From Synechococcus sp. CS-1331 (GTDB taxonomy: Bacteria; Cyanobacteriota; Cyanobacteriia; PCC-6307; Cyanobiaceae), in the NCBI GenBank assembly GCA_025127975.1, contig JAHLYQ010000040.1, positions 19,694-83,693 on the forward strand: 64,000 bases of DNA, in the 5' to 3' direction. Under the pieces are notes generated by a model. It was not told the origin of the DNA. It saw only the letters and a list, made by a program, of their open reading frames with translations, and did not search any database. The position numbers and the translations under genes are program-made. Positions 28,966-37,980 of the stretch are shown in pieces (the stretch's first letter is position 1; each line of letters starts with the position of its first letter).

Positions 28966-29743
28966 CAGCTAGGGGCTGGGGCTGGGTAAGGGCCTGGGCG
29001 GGTTCGCGGCCCAGGCCCCTTTCGATCGCCTCCACCACCCGTAGGGCAATGGCATCGATGGTGGCCGCGCTGCGGCTGGGATCGCGCAGGGCGGCTTCGA
29101 GGGGCCCTTCGAGCTTGCCGATTTCGAGAATTGCGATGCCGCGCCGCGGCGCCCCCAGGCCATCGCGATAGTGGAGGGGATAGGGGCCAAAGGCCGCCGC
29201 CAGGCTTTCATCGAGAAGGCTGGGGGGGCGATGCAGCGGCGGGATCAGCCCCGACCCCACGCCGTCGGGCCCGTAGGCGTCGTAGTGGATCTCGAGGGCG
29301 TAGCCACCAGCTGCGGCGTGGGCTTTGCCAACGCTCCAGTTGGTGCGGGGATCATCGCCGTTGACAATCGTGCGCAGGGGCGGATCGTAAAAGCGGATCG
29401 CCAGGCCCCGCCGCTGGCCCAGGGAAACGACCGCCTGGGCGGTGAGCAGGTTCCAGTGGAGCTCGTCGCGCATGGTGGCTTGCATCGGTTTGGCCCCGCC
29501 CAGGGCCACAGCCGCCCCCGCCGTGCCGGCGCCACCGATCCCCTGGGAATCGGCATGGCCAGCCAGCACCAGAATCTCCGGTTGGCTGGCCATGGGGACC
29601 GTGCCCAGCCAGTCTTTGCTCAGGCGGCTGCGGGGCCCCGTCAGCGGATCGACGTTGGCGATCACGGGAGCTTGGGCGGTGGCGGCGGTGCCTAGGCAGA
29701 GAACCCCGATCAGGGCGGCCCCCACCCAGCGATGACGATCCAT
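28892..29743 (-). CDS. N-acetylmuramoyl-L-alanine amidase-like cell-wall hydrolase
   Basis: 283 residues with a signal peptide ([25 protein letters not shown]). The core reads as an amidase_3-like fold: [13 protein letters not shown] near residue 57 carries a metal-binding His, [18 protein letters not shown] follows, then [13 protein letters not shown] with a second His near 155, and [14 protein letters not shown] with the catalytic Glu. A Pro/Ser-rich tail ends the protein. Family assignment is from motif layout, less certain than neighbours. It likely shares an operon with ccbB, 10 bases upstream. Confidence 0.68.
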   Translation of the reverse strand: MDRHRWVGAALIGVLCLGTAATAQAPVIANVDPLTGPRSRLSKDWLGTVPMASQPEILVLAGHADSQGIGGAGTAGAAVALGGAKPMQATMRDELHWNLLTAQAVVSLGQRRGLAIRFYDPPLRTIVNGDDPRTNWSVGKAHAAAGGYALEIHYDAYGPDGVGSGLIPPLHRPPSLLDESLAAAFGPYPLHYRDGLGAPRRGIAILEIGKLEGPLEAALRDPSRSAATIDAIALRVVEAIERGLGREPAQALTQPQPLAVSSPPGEERSAPQASRPPASSGAE

Positions 29744-29753
29744 GGCTTTGGGG

Positions 29754-30305
29754 TCAGATGGGGGAGCTGAGCAGGTTGCCGTCGCTGAATAGGCCGAGCT
29801 GGGGCCCGAGTTCGAGCTCCAGGGCAATCAGTTCATCGCGGTGGGCGCGCAGGCGCAGGGCACTGCCGGTAGCGCTGTCGTGGCTGATCAGCCTGAGCTC
29901 GAGGGTTTCGGCTCGCCTTGCCCTGTTGCGATAGATCATGCCGGCCGCAGGCCCGAACAGGGCCAGCAGCAGGGGCCACCAGCCCAGGGAAGGCAGGAGC
30001 TGACGCAGCACCAGAGCGAGGCAGGCTGCGCCCACTGCCCCTAGCAGCGAGAGCAGAACGGCTAACCAGGGGCTGGCGGCCACCTGGGCGCGAAAGCAGA
30101 GGTGGCGTCGCTCGGGATCGCTGGATTCGGCCTGCCAGCCCCGTTGCAGGAGCCACTCGCTGAGCCGGCCCAGCACCTCCAGGGGCGGCCGTGACGAGCG
30201 CACCTCCACCACGGTGGTGCGGTCTTTGCTGGCGGCCCGCAGAAAGAAAACCAGGCCGATGGCCAGCAGCAAGGTCAGTACGAGGGTGGATCCGAGGTTG
30301 GCCAT
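29754..30305 (-). CDS. ccbB: Cofactor assembly of complex C subunit B (CCB family)
   Basis: 183-residue membrane protein matching the cyanobacterial CCB2/CCB4-like family needed to attach heme c-prime to cytochrome b6 of the b6f complex. One N-terminal helix (LVLTLLLAIGLVFFLRA), a soluble segment TTVVEVRSSRPPLEVLGRL, then two helices (WLAVLLSLLGAVGAACLALVL and LGWWPLLLALFGPAAGMIY), and a C-terminal strand region. Start MANLGST at 30305; MAAMANLG at 30314 is equally possible. Divergent from rnd. Confidence 0.75.
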   Translation of the reverse strand: MANLGSTLVLTLLLAIGLVFFLRAASKDRTTVVEVRSSRPPLEVLGRLSEWLLQRGWQAESSDPERRHLCFRAQVAASPWLAVLLSLLGAVGAACLALVLRQLLPSLGWWPLLLALFGPAAGMIYRNRARRAETLELRLISHDSATGSALRLRAHRDELIALELELGPQLGLFSDGNLLSSPI

Positions 30306-30374
30306 GGCGGCCATTCTGCCGCCGCCGGGCCGCGATGTGGCTTGGCAGCATGGGCGGGCTCCTGTCCCATTTCT

Positions 30375-31052
30375 ATGGCCGCCTCCTCCACCCCCAGCAA
30401 CCTGCCGGCACCAGCCCGGTTCGCCGTGTTTGACGGCGACCTCGATGGGGAGTGGGCAGCCCTCTATGCCGGCGCGAGGGCCCTGGCGGTGGACACCGAG
30501 GCGATGGGCCTGATCCACGGCCGCGATCGGCTCTGCCTGGTGCAGGTCTGCGACGACCACGACAACGTCTGCTGTATCCGCCTATCGCGCGGCCAGTCCG
30601 CCGCCCCCCGGCTGCAGGCCCTGATGGAAAACCCGGCGATTGAGAAGGTGTTTCACTTTGCCCGCTTTGATGTGGCGGCCCTGGCTGAAAACCTCGGCAT
30701 CACCGTGAATCCGATTTTCTGCACCAAGGTGGCCAGTCGCCTGGGGCGCACCTACAGCCCCCGCCATGGGCTCAAGGAGGTGGTGCAGGAGCTGGTGGGG
30801 GTGGAGCTCGACAAGCAGGCCCAGAGCTCTGACTGGGGTCGGGTTGAAGATCTCTCCGATGTCCAGCTCGCCTATGCGGCAGGGGACGTGCGCTACCTGT
30901 TGCCGGCTCGGGATCGGTTGGAAACCATGCTCCAGCGCGAAGAGCGCTGGGAGCTGGCCCAGCGGTGTTTTGGCTGCATCCCGGTGTTCGCCGACCTCGA
31001 CCGCCAGCGCTATCACCTGTTGTTCGAGCACTCCAGCGGCGGGAACCGCTAA
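30375..31052 (+). CDS. rnd: Ribonuclease D-type 3'-5' exonuclease
   Basis: About 225 residues, a DEDDy exonuclease domain without the HRDC domain of E. coli RNase D. Exo I is ALAVDTEAMGL (Asp, Glu), Exo II FHFARFDVAAL, and Exo III YAAGDVRYLL with the DxxxY pair. Cyanobacterial proteins of this short type are annotated as ribonuclease D; the RNA substrate is unknown. Start ATG at 30375 (MAASSTPSN). It converges on the small hypothetical gene at 31060. Confidence 0.88.
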   Translation: MAASSTPSNLPAPARFAVFDGDLDGEWAALYAGARALAVDTEAMGLIHGRDRLCLVQVCDDHDNVCCIRLSRGQSAAPRLQALMENPAIEKVFHFARFDVAALAENLGITVNPIFCTKVASRLGRTYSPRHGLKEVVQELVGVELDKQAQSSDWGRVEDLSDVQLAYAAGDVRYLLPARDRLETMLQREERWELAQRCFGCIPVFADLDRQRYHLLFEHSSGGNR

Positions 31053-31059
31053 GCATGGC

Positions 31060-31317
31060 TCAATCTTCGACCATGAAGTTTTTATCGTTGCCCACCGCCT
31101 CCAGTAGGTAGGTGAGCAGTTCTTGGTTGTTGGTGCCGCTGGATTGGGCTTCCGTCAGCATCTGCCCGGCCAGGGCCAGTTTGGCTGGGGTGTCCCGGAA
31201 GCCCTGCTGGGAGGCCTTGACGTCAACTTTGCGGCGGGCGGCCGCCAGGCTGATACCCAGCTGGCTGGCCAGCAGGCCGCAGGCGGCGTTGTAGGCCCGA
31301 TCGGGGATGCCGGCCAT
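31060..31317 (-). CDS. Conserved small hypothetical protein
   Basis: 85 residues, MAGIPDRAYNAACGLL start. It is mostly helical with an acidic C terminus (KNFMVED), and the middle SLAAARRKVDVKASQQGFRDTPAKLALAG resembles nothing I can name; it seems conserved among picocyanobacteria at this locus. The in-frame start at 31347 would overlap the upstream gene and adds a Cys-rich decapeptide, so the ATG at 31317 is preferred. Same strand as the LpxB-related gene, 26 bases downstream of it. Confidence 0.6.
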   Translation of the reverse strand: MAGIPDRAYNAACGLLASQLGISLAAARRKVDVKASQQGFRDTPAKLALAGQMLTEAQSSGTNNQELLTYLLEAVGNDKNFMVED

Positions 31318-31343
31318 GGCGACGCAAGCAAGAGATCGCCGCA

Positions 31344-32606
31344 TCATCCCAGTAGACGCTGCTCCACCAGGGCCGCCAGCTGGGCGCTGCCGCCGCTGGG
31401 GCCCATTCGGCGCCGGCCGATGGCGGCGAGTCGGGCCCGCTCGGAGGGGTCGGCGAGCAGCTGCCGCAGCCGATCGACCAGCTGCTGGGGGCTGGAGCAG
31501 GGCTGCACAGCACCGCCGAGCAGGCGGCTCTGGCGGCGGGCAAAGCCGGCCTTGAACTGGGGCCCCGGCCCCGGCAGGGAGAGGGCCGGCACCCCCAACC
31601 CCACCAGCTGTTCGGTGGCGGTGCCGGCGGTGGCCAGCCCCAGCTCGGCCCAGCTAGCCCAGCGCGTGAAGCTGTGCTGGCCCAGCAGCACGGTTAGGCG
31701 TCCCAGCCGCCAGCTGGCCGTGGCGCCGGTGGCGGCGACCTCCGCGGTTTGGGCCACCGGCCTGAAGCCCGCCTGGGCGAGCAGAACCTGCCAGGCCTGG
31801 GCCGTGGGCGTTGACCCTGAGGCCAGCAGCGCTGTGGCCGGCTGGTTTGGTTGCCAGAGCGCCAGACACTCCAGGAGCCGGCGGGCGTTGCCGAGGGCCT
31901 CGGGCAGGCGGCTGCCGGCCAGCAGGATCAGGCGCCTTTGGCTCGCCAGCCAGGCCGGCAGAGGGGCCTGGGGGAAGCCATCCAGCATCGGGTTGCCAGG
32001 GGCCAGGGCCGCCACCCCATGGCGCCGCAATCCCCTGGCGGTGAGCCGGTCGCGCACGGCCACCAGCCGGCAGCGCCGGCTGCCCATCAGGGCCCACTCC
32101 CACCGATCCCATTCACTGCCCTTGCAGCGGTGGTAGCTATCCGCCAGCGGCGTGGCGCCCCAGTTCGGCGGCCCCGTCGAGGCCCAGGTGTAATCACTTT
32201 TGGGCGTGCCGATGAAGCCGAAACGGCCGCCGCCGCTCCAGGCCAGCAGCAGGGGCAGTAGGTCGCCGACGGCCAGGAGCGGATCGCCCTGGCGCGCCCA
32301 CCGCCGTACCAGCTGCCATTGGCGCCAACTCAGCAGGGGCAGGCCGGCGGCAAGGTCGCGGACCAGACCCCGCAGGCTCTGGTTGCTGAAGCCGCCGCTG
32401 GGCAGCCGCAGCTGGGGCCCGATCCTCTGCAGCTGGCCAGCGGCTTCTGCCGCGGCGAACACCTCGCCCAAACCCACCAGGGGCAGCACCCGAATCTCCA
32501 CATCCGGGCGGCGGGCGCGCAGGGCCTGCAGGATGCGCTGGGCGATCAGATCCTCCCCATGGCCGTTGCTCAGAACCAGTAGACGGTTCAACGGCGGGGT
32601 GGGCAT
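31344..32606 (-). CDS. Lipid-A-disaccharide synthase-related glycosyltransferase
   Basis: 420-residue protein of the LpxB-related family (TIGR03492 type). It starts RLLVLSNGHGEDLIAQRIL, contains VGDLLPLLLAWSGG and FIGTPKSDY in the N-terminal Rossmann half, then LILLAGSRLPEALGNA, and a C-terminal AGTATEQLVGLGVPALSLPGPGPQ nucleotide-sugar binding region. True LpxB lies elsewhere in cyanobacteria; this paralog's acceptor is unknown. Start ATG MPTPPLNR; divergent from tRNA-Cys. Confidence 0.82.
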   Translation of the reverse strand: MPTPPLNRLLVLSNGHGEDLIAQRILQALRARRPDVEIRVLPLVGLGEVFAAAEAAGQLQRIGPQLRLPSGGFSNQSLRGLVRDLAAGLPLLSWRQWQLVRRWARQGDPLLAVGDLLPLLLAWSGGGRFGFIGTPKSDYTWASTGPPNWGATPLADSYHRCKGSEWDRWEWALMGSRRCRLVAVRDRLTARGLRRHGVAALAPGNPMLDGFPQAPLPAWLASQRRLILLAGSRLPEALGNARRLLECLALWQPNQPATALLASGSTPTAQAWQVLLAQAGFRPVAQTAEVAATGATASWRLGRLTVLLGQHSFTRWASWAELGLATAGTATEQLVGLGVPALSLPGPGPQFKAGFARRQSRLLGGAVQPCSSPQQLVDRLRQLLADPSERARLAAIGRRRMGPSGGSAQLAALVEQRLLG

Positions 32607-32650
32607 GCCATGGCTGATACGATCCGCTGCAGGGAGTTTGCTCCCAGTGC

Positions 32651-32721
32651 GGCGGCATGGCCAAGTGGTAAGGCAGAGGATTGCAAATCCTTTACCCCCA
32701 GTTCGAATCTGGGTGCCGCCT
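32651..32721 (+). tRNA. tRNA-Cys(GCA)
   Basis: 71 bases. Acceptor arms GGCGGCA and TGCCGCC pair fully, discriminator T; anticodon stem-loop AGGATTGCAAATCCT has anticodon GCA; T arm CCCAGTTCGAATCTGGG. A short T-run (cttttt) follows directly and may end the transcript. Confidence 0.96.
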
Positions 32722-32998
32722 CTTTTTGAAAGCTGCCCCCAGGCCCCCTCTGCCTCGCTTCGTGGGGTCTGAGGCTCCGGTTTTGGCAGGGTTGGGCCAG
32801 AAAAAAATCCCTGGCGTGTTCGACTCCGCCAAGGACATACTTCCCGTCGCTCATGACGACCCCCAAACGTTACTGAGTATTTATTCCTAATAGGGGCATG
32901 TCGCCCAGGGGGTGTTCATGCGAAGACACCCCGTTTGTTGCGCCCCAGCCCCCGCAGGCCATTCGATTGGGGTCACAATGGTGCAATAGGCGTCAACG
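32722..32998. other. Gene-free spacer with a hairpin
   Basis: No convincing gene on either strand. A GGGGTGT/ACACCCC inverted repeat at about 32909-32934 encloses TTCATGCGAAG and is followed by GTTTGTT; it could be a weak terminator for tRNA-Cys or a structured leader of the small gene at 32999. Nothing else is recognised. Confidence 0.4.
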
Positions 32999-33175
32999 AT
33001 GGACAACCCCCTCTGGATGATGCTGCCCTGGGCTGTCTTCGCTGTGGCAGCAGGAATCAAATTTTGGCGGCTGACCAGCCTCTTCCGCCGTCACCTGCTG
33101 GGCACGCCGACCGACACCGAACAATTCAGGCGGACCCTGGAGCGCATCTGGGCCAAAGATCAGCAGACAGCTTGA
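32999..33175 (+). CDS. Small conserved hypothetical membrane protein
   Basis: A 58-codon frame starting MDNPLWMMLPWAVFAVAAG with one hydrophobic N-terminal helix, then a basic segment (WRLTSLFRRHLLG) and a charged helix ending RTLERIWAKDQQTA. Third-position GC bias and the membrane-anchor-plus-basic pattern support it as real; I have a vague memory of similar small proteins in marine Synechococcus. Function unknown. Convergent with the 63-residue gene downstream. Confidence 0.55.
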   Translation: MDNPLWMMLPWAVFAVAAGIKFWRLTSLFRRHLLGTPTDTEQFRRTLERIWAKDQQTA

Positions 33176-33196
33176 TTTGTCTTCTGCAGGCTTGCC

Positions 33197-33388
33197 TCAG
33201 TAACCCGAATCGGCCACGCAGCTGCCCTGGCAGCTGATGCCGTTGCTGGCGGTGCGCCCGCAGTGCAGGCACAGGACGGGCTCCTGCAGGGGCTCGGAAC
33301 AAATGGCCCCCTCAGGGCCGGGGTCATTGGGCCCAGTGGGTTTTGGCAGCGGTACTTCGATTTGCTTGCCCATTTGGTCTGATCGCAT
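33197..33388 (-). CDS. Small cysteine-containing hypothetical protein
   Basis: 63 residues with a C-terminal CLHCGR(x)7CQGSCVADS cluster that could bind zinc, after a Pro-rich stretch (LPKPTGPNDPGPEG). Its ATG overlaps the stop of the upstream gene as TGATG, which argues for translational coupling and supports the start at 33388; an ATG five codons in is the alternative. Function unknown; picocyanobacterial. Confidence 0.6.
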   Translation of the reverse strand: MRSDQMGKQIEVPLPKPTGPNDPGPEGAICSEPLQEPVLCLHCGRTASNGISCQGSCVADSGY

Positions 33389-34278
33389 CAGCCCGCCGGT
33401 GGAGCGAGCTCAAAGCTGAGCACCACGGGCATTGGTTGGGAGCGCAGCACAGGGGTTTGGGGGCTGCCAGCGGTGTCTGGGTGGTTTTTTTCGGCTTCGG
33501 CTGCGGCCGCTTCCGGCCCACAGCTCGCCAATGCCTCCTGGAACAGGGAATCGAAGGTGGCAGTGGGCAGTCGATTACGGGCCAATTCCAGGAAGGCACG
33601 GGCCAGGGATTCCCCGGCCGCTGCCCGCAGCGAGGGATTACTGAGACGAAGTTGCAGCTCGTCTTCGACGGAACGAATGAACCGCTCGGTGACATCGCGC
33701 TTGGTGGAGGCCCTGATGCGGGTGTCCTGCTCTGCCTGGGAGAGAAAAGGCTGGGCTTCAAGCTCCTCCAGCCGGCGACCCAAGCTCTCCAGCACCTCGC
33801 GGGCCTCCGTGGTCACGTGGGCCAGCTGGCCGTCGGAGAGGCGCGGCAGGTCGGCGACATAAACCTTGCCGTGATCCCGCAGGGTCAAGAAGGTGGGCCT
33901 TAGGCCACCTCGCTGGGTTGGGGCTACCGGCTCCCTGGGCCGCAGGGGGCGCACAGGGGGAGTGGGGCCGGCCGAGCTGCGGCGTCGGGTGAGGCGCTGG
34001 CCCGTGCCCAGCTCAGATCCGACGATGACGGCAGGTCCTGCCCCCAGAAACCGTTTTGGGGAATTTAAAGGTTGAAGTAAAGCTGGCGGCTGCCTGGGGC
34101 TTACTGGTTGGCTTGAATTTACCGGTTGGTTAGAATTGGTTTGCTGGTTAGAGTTTATTTGCTGTTTAGAACGTATCGGTTGCTTGAAGCCTGCTGATTG
34201 CGCTGGGCCTACTGATTGCGTTGGGCTTACTGATTGAGTTGAACTTGCTGATTGTGCTGGGCTTACTGAGTTAGTCAT
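33388..34278 (-). CDS. Hypothetical protein with Ser/Gln-rich repetitive N terminus
   Basis: 296 residues. Residues 1-75 are made of imperfect repeats of SVSPAQS/STQSVSPTQS then NSNQQTNSNQPVNSSQP, encoded by a DNA-level tandem pattern. Residues 90-180 are basic and Pro-rich, and the C-terminal half is helical (EVLESLGRRLEELEAQPF ... AFLELARNRLP) with a conserved look. An RBS-like GGGAG precedes the ATG at 34278. Coupled to the 63-residue gene. Function unknown; the helical half probably defines the family. Confidence 0.6.
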   Translation of the reverse strand: MTNSVSPAQSASSTQSVSPTQSVGPAQSAGFKQPIRSKQQINSNQQTNSNQPVNSSQPVSPRQPPALLQPLNSPKRFLGAGPAVIVGSELGTGQRLTRRRSSAGPTPPVRPLRPREPVAPTQRGGLRPTFLTLRDHGKVYVADLPRLSDGQLAHVTTEAREVLESLGRRLEELEAQPFLSQAEQDTRIRASTKRDVTERFIRSVEDELQLRLSNPSLRAAAGESLARAFLELARNRLPTATFDSLFQEALASCGPEAAAAEAEKNHPDTAGSPQTPVLRSQPMPVVLSFELAPPAG

Positions 34279-34344
34279 GTAAATCTCCCTTTGATGTCTT
34301 CTGGTCTCTTCGCCCTTCCCCAAATACCCCCTACCTTCACCACC

Positions 34345-35382
34345 CTAGGCAAACGGCAAGCCTGCAAGGGGCTGGGCGCCTGCTTCGCCGCTGGCGACTT
34401 CTCCCAGCAGCCACGCCTGGTAGCCAGCCTCCTGGCACACCGCAAGGGCGGCAGCGGCGGCAGCGGCTGGCACCACCAGGCAGTAGCCCACCCCAAGGTT
34501 AAAGGTGTTCCAGAGGTCGGCCTCGGGCACCCCGCCTGCTTGCTGCAGCCAGGTGAATAGGGGTGGCCGCTCCCAGCTGCTGGGGTCTATCACCCCATGC
34601 ACCCCGGCGGGAAGGCAGCGGGGCAGGTTCTCTGGCAGCCCCCCCCCGGTGATGTGGGCCATGCCGTGGATCGGCAGGCCACTGGCCAGGAGGTGTTTCA
34701 CCAGGGCGCCGTAGAGGCGGGTGGGGGTGAGTAGGGCCTCAATCAGGGGTAGGTCGCTGCCGGGCATAAGGGTGTGCCCATCGACCCCCTGATCCTTGAG
34801 GATGGATCGCACCAGGCTGAAACCATTGCTGTGAACTCCGCTGCTGGCGACAGCGAGGATGCAATCTCCGCCCTTAACTGCACTGCCATCAATCACGGCG
34901 TCGGCCTCCACCACGGCCAGGCAGAAGCCCGCCAGGTCGTAGCTGCCTGGGCCGTAGAAGCCAGGCATTTCAGCGGTTTCACCGCCCAGCAGGGCGCAGC
35001 CGCTCTGCTGGCAAGCCGCGGCGATGCCCTCCACCACTTCGGCCATGGCTGCGGGGCTGAGCTTGCCTGTGGCTATGTAATCAAGGAAAAACAGGGGCTC
35101 TGCGCCGCTGGTGATCACGTCGTTGACGCACATCGCCACCAGGTCGATGCCCACGTCGTGGTGCCGCCCATGGGCTTGGGCCAGTTCGAGTTTGGTGCCA
35201 ACCCCATCGGTGCCTGCCACCAGCAAGGGCTGCCGCAGGCCGGCCGGCAGTCGGCAGAAGCCGCCGAAGCCTCCCAGCCCGCCCACAACTTCGGGGCGAC
35301 GGGTGGTCTCCACGCTGGCTCGAATCCGATCCACAAATGCCCTGCCTGCGGCCACGTCCACCCCTGCCGTGCGGTAATCCAT
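34345..35382 (-). CDS. purM: Phosphoribosylformylglycinamidine cyclo-ligase
   Basis: 345-residue PurM (AIR synthetase), fifth step of purine synthesis. Motifs: [13 protein letters not shown] start, [49 protein letters not shown], the Gly-rich [14 protein letters not shown], and [14 protein letters not shown]. An upstream in-frame ATG (MGLDRMDY) would add five residues. It precedes the Ser/Gln-rich gene by 66 bases and is divergent from rlpA across a ~400-base gap. Confidence 0.96.
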   Translation of the reverse strand: MDYRTAGVDVAAGRAFVDRIRASVETTRRPEVVGGLGGFGGFCRLPAGLRQPLLVAGTDGVGTKLELAQAHGRHHDVGIDLVAMCVNDVITSGAEPLFFLDYIATGKLSPAAMAEVVEGIAAACQQSGCALLGGETAEMPGFYGPGSYDLAGFCLAVVEADAVIDGSAVKGGDCILAVASSGVHSNGFSLVRSILKDQGVDGHTLMPGSDLPLIEALLTPTRLYGALVKHLLASGLPIHGMAHITGGGLPENLPRCLPAGVHGVIDPSSWERPPLFTWLQQAGGVPEADLWNTFNLGVGYCLVVPAAAAAAALAVCQEAGYQAWLLGEVASGEAGAQPLAGLPFA

Positions 35383-35778
35383 GCGATCGAGGCCCATCGG
35401 GCGCTGGTGCCTGATCCTCTTACGCCGCCCCAGCCCAGCCCGTGGACGACCCGCCGATCGGCACACGTTCCCATCAGCTGCGCTTATCATGGTCATTTGG
35501 GCTGCTGATCTCCGCACGCCTTGTCGAACCCGCTGAGCCCTGGCAGGGCCTGGGCTGGGGCATTTGATGACAAATTCTGATCGGTTTTGCGGATGGGATT
35601 CCTCAGCGAAACCGCGGCGGAATCGGGTTACCTTTTCCCCGTCCCCAATTTTCTTAAGGAACTCCGAAGGCGAATTCGCAACCCAACTCCATTCAGTTTG
35701 GGAGCGGATCCAACGCTGACGAATCACTGAATTGCCTCTGGCTGGTGATTGTTGCTTCGGCAACGGGTTTCGTTTGTT
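35383..35778. other. Divergent intergenic region purM/rlpA
   Basis: About 396 bases upstream of both purM and rlpA. No reading frame with a convincing protein. It must hold both promoters; I see no clear hairpin or known regulatory RNA. Confidence 0.4.
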
Positions 35779-36330
35779 ATGCGACGCACCTTTTCTCTCG
35801 GGGCCCTTGCCCTACTTCTTCCAGGTAGTGCCTTGGTTCCCGCCATCGCTGAATCCAGTTTCGCCGCAACCCAAAACGAGGTTGCTGTCGTTGCTGGTTC
35901 CAGCTCAGCTGCCCCTGAACCCACTCCAGAGGTAGCCATCCGGGAGGCAGGCCCTGATGTTGTGCCCGATCAAGGGATCATCAAGCAGGCTCCTCCGACC
36001 CGCCTTGCCCCGGCAGCCAAGCCAGCTCCCCGGGTTCTCCACAGCTCCAATGGGCAAGCCAGCTGGTATGGGCCAGGTTTCTACGGAAACCGCACCGCCA
36101 ACGGTGAGGTCTTCCGCCCCGGCACGATGACCGCTGCCCACCGCACCCTTCCCTTCGGCACCAAGGTGAAGGTCACCAACCTGTGGAATGGCCGCACCAC
36201 CGTGGTCCGTATCAACGATCGCGGTCCCTTCCATGGCAACCGGGTCATCGACTTGGCCCATGGCGCCGCCCACAGCCTCGGTCTCACGGCCAGCGGCATC
36301 GCCCAGGTACGTCTTGACGTACTCCAGTGA
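35779..36330 (+). CDS. rlpA: RlpA-like septal/peptidoglycan protein
   Basis: 183 residues: signal peptide ([24 protein letters not shown]), an Ala/Pro-rich spacer, and a C-terminal double-psi beta-barrel from about residue 90 with [47 protein letters not shown] and [15 protein letters not shown]. RlpA proteins cut or bind denuded glycan; the catalytic Asp of the DRGPF motif is present and Glu of NGE too. No SPOR domain. It ends at a strong terminator. Confidence 0.9.
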   Translation: MRRTFSLGALALLLPGSALVPAIAESSFAATQNEVAVVAGSSSAAPEPTPEVAIREAGPDVVPDQGIIKQAPPTRLAPAAKPAPRVLHSSNGQASWYGPGFYGNRTANGEVFRPGTMTAAHRTLPFGTKVKVTNLWNGRTTVVRINDRGPFHGNRVIDLAHGAAHSLGLTASGIAQVRLDVLQ

Positions 36331-36358
36331 GCTGAGCTGAGCGGCCATGAGCCCCTCG

Positions 36359-36389
36359 CCCATCCGCCAATCTGGCGGGTGGGTTTTTT
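36359..36389 (+). terminator. Rho-independent terminator of rlpA
   Basis: Perfect 11-base stem CCCATCCGCCA/TGGCGGGTGGG (one T-G pair) with loop ATC and six T residues, 29 bases after the rlpA stop. The GTG at 36379 that would give the longest panC frame lies inside this hairpin, so panC should start further down. Confidence 0.93.
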
Positions 36390-36390
36390 A

Positions 36391-37968
36391 TTGCCGGTTC
36401 GCCGTCTCCCCGTGCTTTTGCTCCACACCCGCGAAGACCTTGCCGCCTGGCGGCGTCAGCAGCCTGGCCCGGTCCATTTCGTTCCCACCATGGGGGCCCT
36501 GCATGGGGGGCACCGGCAGCTGATCATCCGGGCTGCCCAGCCCCTGGCTGGCGCGGCTCCAGCGGTGCTGGTGAGCATCTTCGTCAATCCCCTTCAATTT
36601 GGCCCCGGGGAAGAATTCCAGGCCTATCCCCGCGAGCTCAGCGCCGATGCGGCCCTGGCCGCCGCAGCTGGTGCCACCGCGCTGTTTGCCCCCAGCGTGG
36701 CCGAGATCTATCCCCGGGGCGATACCGGCCTGACCCGGATCTTGCCCCCCCAGTTTCTGAGTGAGGGCCTCTGCGGCCGCCACCGGCCCCAGCACTTTGA
36801 GGGGGTGGCCACCGTGGTGGCCCGCCTGCTGAGCCTGGTGCGCCCCGATTGCCTGCTGCTCGGCGAAAAAGATTGGCAGCAACTGGTGATCCTGCGGCGG
36901 GTGGTGGCGGATCTGGGCCTACCGGTGCGGATACGGGGGTGCCCGACCGTGCGGGAGGCCGATGGACTGGCCTGCAGTTCCCGCAACCGGCGCCTTTCCC
37001 CCTCCCAGCGCCAGCAGGCCGCGGCGCTGCCGTTGGCCCTAACCGCGGCAGCGGCCCAGGTGCGCACTGGAACCCATCGGGCCCAGGCGCTGACCGCCCA
37101 GCTGATCCAGCAGCTGGAGGCGGCGGGCCTGGAGGTGGAGTATGCGGAGTTGGTGGCGCCCCATAGCCTGGAGCCACTGCAGCAAGTGCAGGGCCTGGCC
37201 CTGCTCGCCGCCGCGGTGCACTGCGGTCCCAGCCGCCTGATCGACCATTGTTTGCTGATGTCCCGTCTGCCGATCGTCGCCATTGATGGACCAGCGGGGG
37301 CGGGCAAGAGCACCGTCACCCGGGCCTTCGCCAGGCGCATGGGTCTTGTCTATCTAGATACGGGTGCGATGTATCGGGCCCTCACCTGGTGGGTGCTGCG
37401 CCAGGGTGCTGACCCGGCCAATGCGGCGGCAGTGGAGCCCCTTTTGGATGGCCTGGATCTGCAGCTCAGTGCCGGCGCCGATGGCGAGCAGCTGGTGAGC
37501 ATCAACGGCCACGACGTGACCGAGGCGATCCGCAGCCCGGAGGTCACGGCCCAGGTGTCGGCGGTGGCAGCCCATGGCTGGGTGCGCCAGGCCCTGACGG
37601 CCCAGCAGCAGGCCATGGGGCGCAAGGGGGGGCTGGTGGCCGAGGGCCGCGACATCGGCACCGCCGTTTTCCCCGCTGCGGAGCTCAAGGTGTTTCTCAC
37701 GGCCACCGTTGGTGAGCGGGCCCGCCGCCGCGCCCAAGACCTGCAGCAGCGGGGTTTTGCGGTGCCCCCGCTGGCTGAGCTGGAGGCCCAGATAGCTGCC
37801 CGCGATCACCAGGATTCGAGCCGGGAGGTGGCGCCGCTGCGTCAGGCCGAGGATGCGGTGGAGCTCGTCACGGACGGCATGGCCATCGAGGCGGTGATCC
37901 AGGCCCTGGTGGACCTGTTCCGCCAGCGGGTTCCTGAGGAGGCCTGGCCGGCCGCTGACGGCGCCTAG
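36391..37968 (+). CDS. panC/cmk: Bifunctional pantoate--beta-alanine ligase / cytidylate kinase
   Basis: About 525 residues, the usual cyanobacterial fusion. N-terminal PanC (1-285): PTMGALHGGHRQLI near residue 25, FVNPLQFGPGEEF, LLLGEKDWQQL and SSRNRRLSPSQRQ. C-terminal Cmk (from ~290): P-loop DGPAGAGKSTVTRA, LDTGAMYRALTWW, AEGRDIGTAVFP. It makes pantothenate and (d)CDP. Start uncertain: TTG at 36391 or GTG at 36412; the GTG at 36379 sits in the rlpA terminator. Confidence 0.94.
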   Translation: MPVRRLPVLLLHTREDLAAWRRQQPGPVHFVPTMGALHGGHRQLIIRAAQPLAGAAPAVLVSIFVNPLQFGPGEEFQAYPRELSADAALAAAAGATALFAPSVAEIYPRGDTGLTRILPPQFLSEGLCGRHRPQHFEGVATVVARLLSLVRPDCLLLGEKDWQQLVILRRVVADLGLPVRIRGCPTVREADGLACSSRNRRLSPSQRQQAAALPLALTAAAAQVRTGTHRAQALTAQLIQQLEAAGLEVEYAELVAPHSLEPLQQVQGLALLAAAVHCGPSRLIDHCLLMSRLPIVAIDGPAGAGKSTVTRAFARRMGLVYLDTGAMYRALTWWVLRQGADPANAAAVEPLLDGLDLQLSAGADGEQLVSINGHDVTEAIRSPEVTAQVSAVAAHGWVRQALTAQQQAMGRKGGLVAEGRDIGTAVFPAAELKVFLTATVGERARRRAQDLQQRGFAVPPLAELEAQIAARDHQDSSREVAPLRQAEDAVELVTDGMAIEAVIQALVDLFRQRVPEEAWPAADGA

Positions 37969-37980
37969 TGGTTTAGTCGC

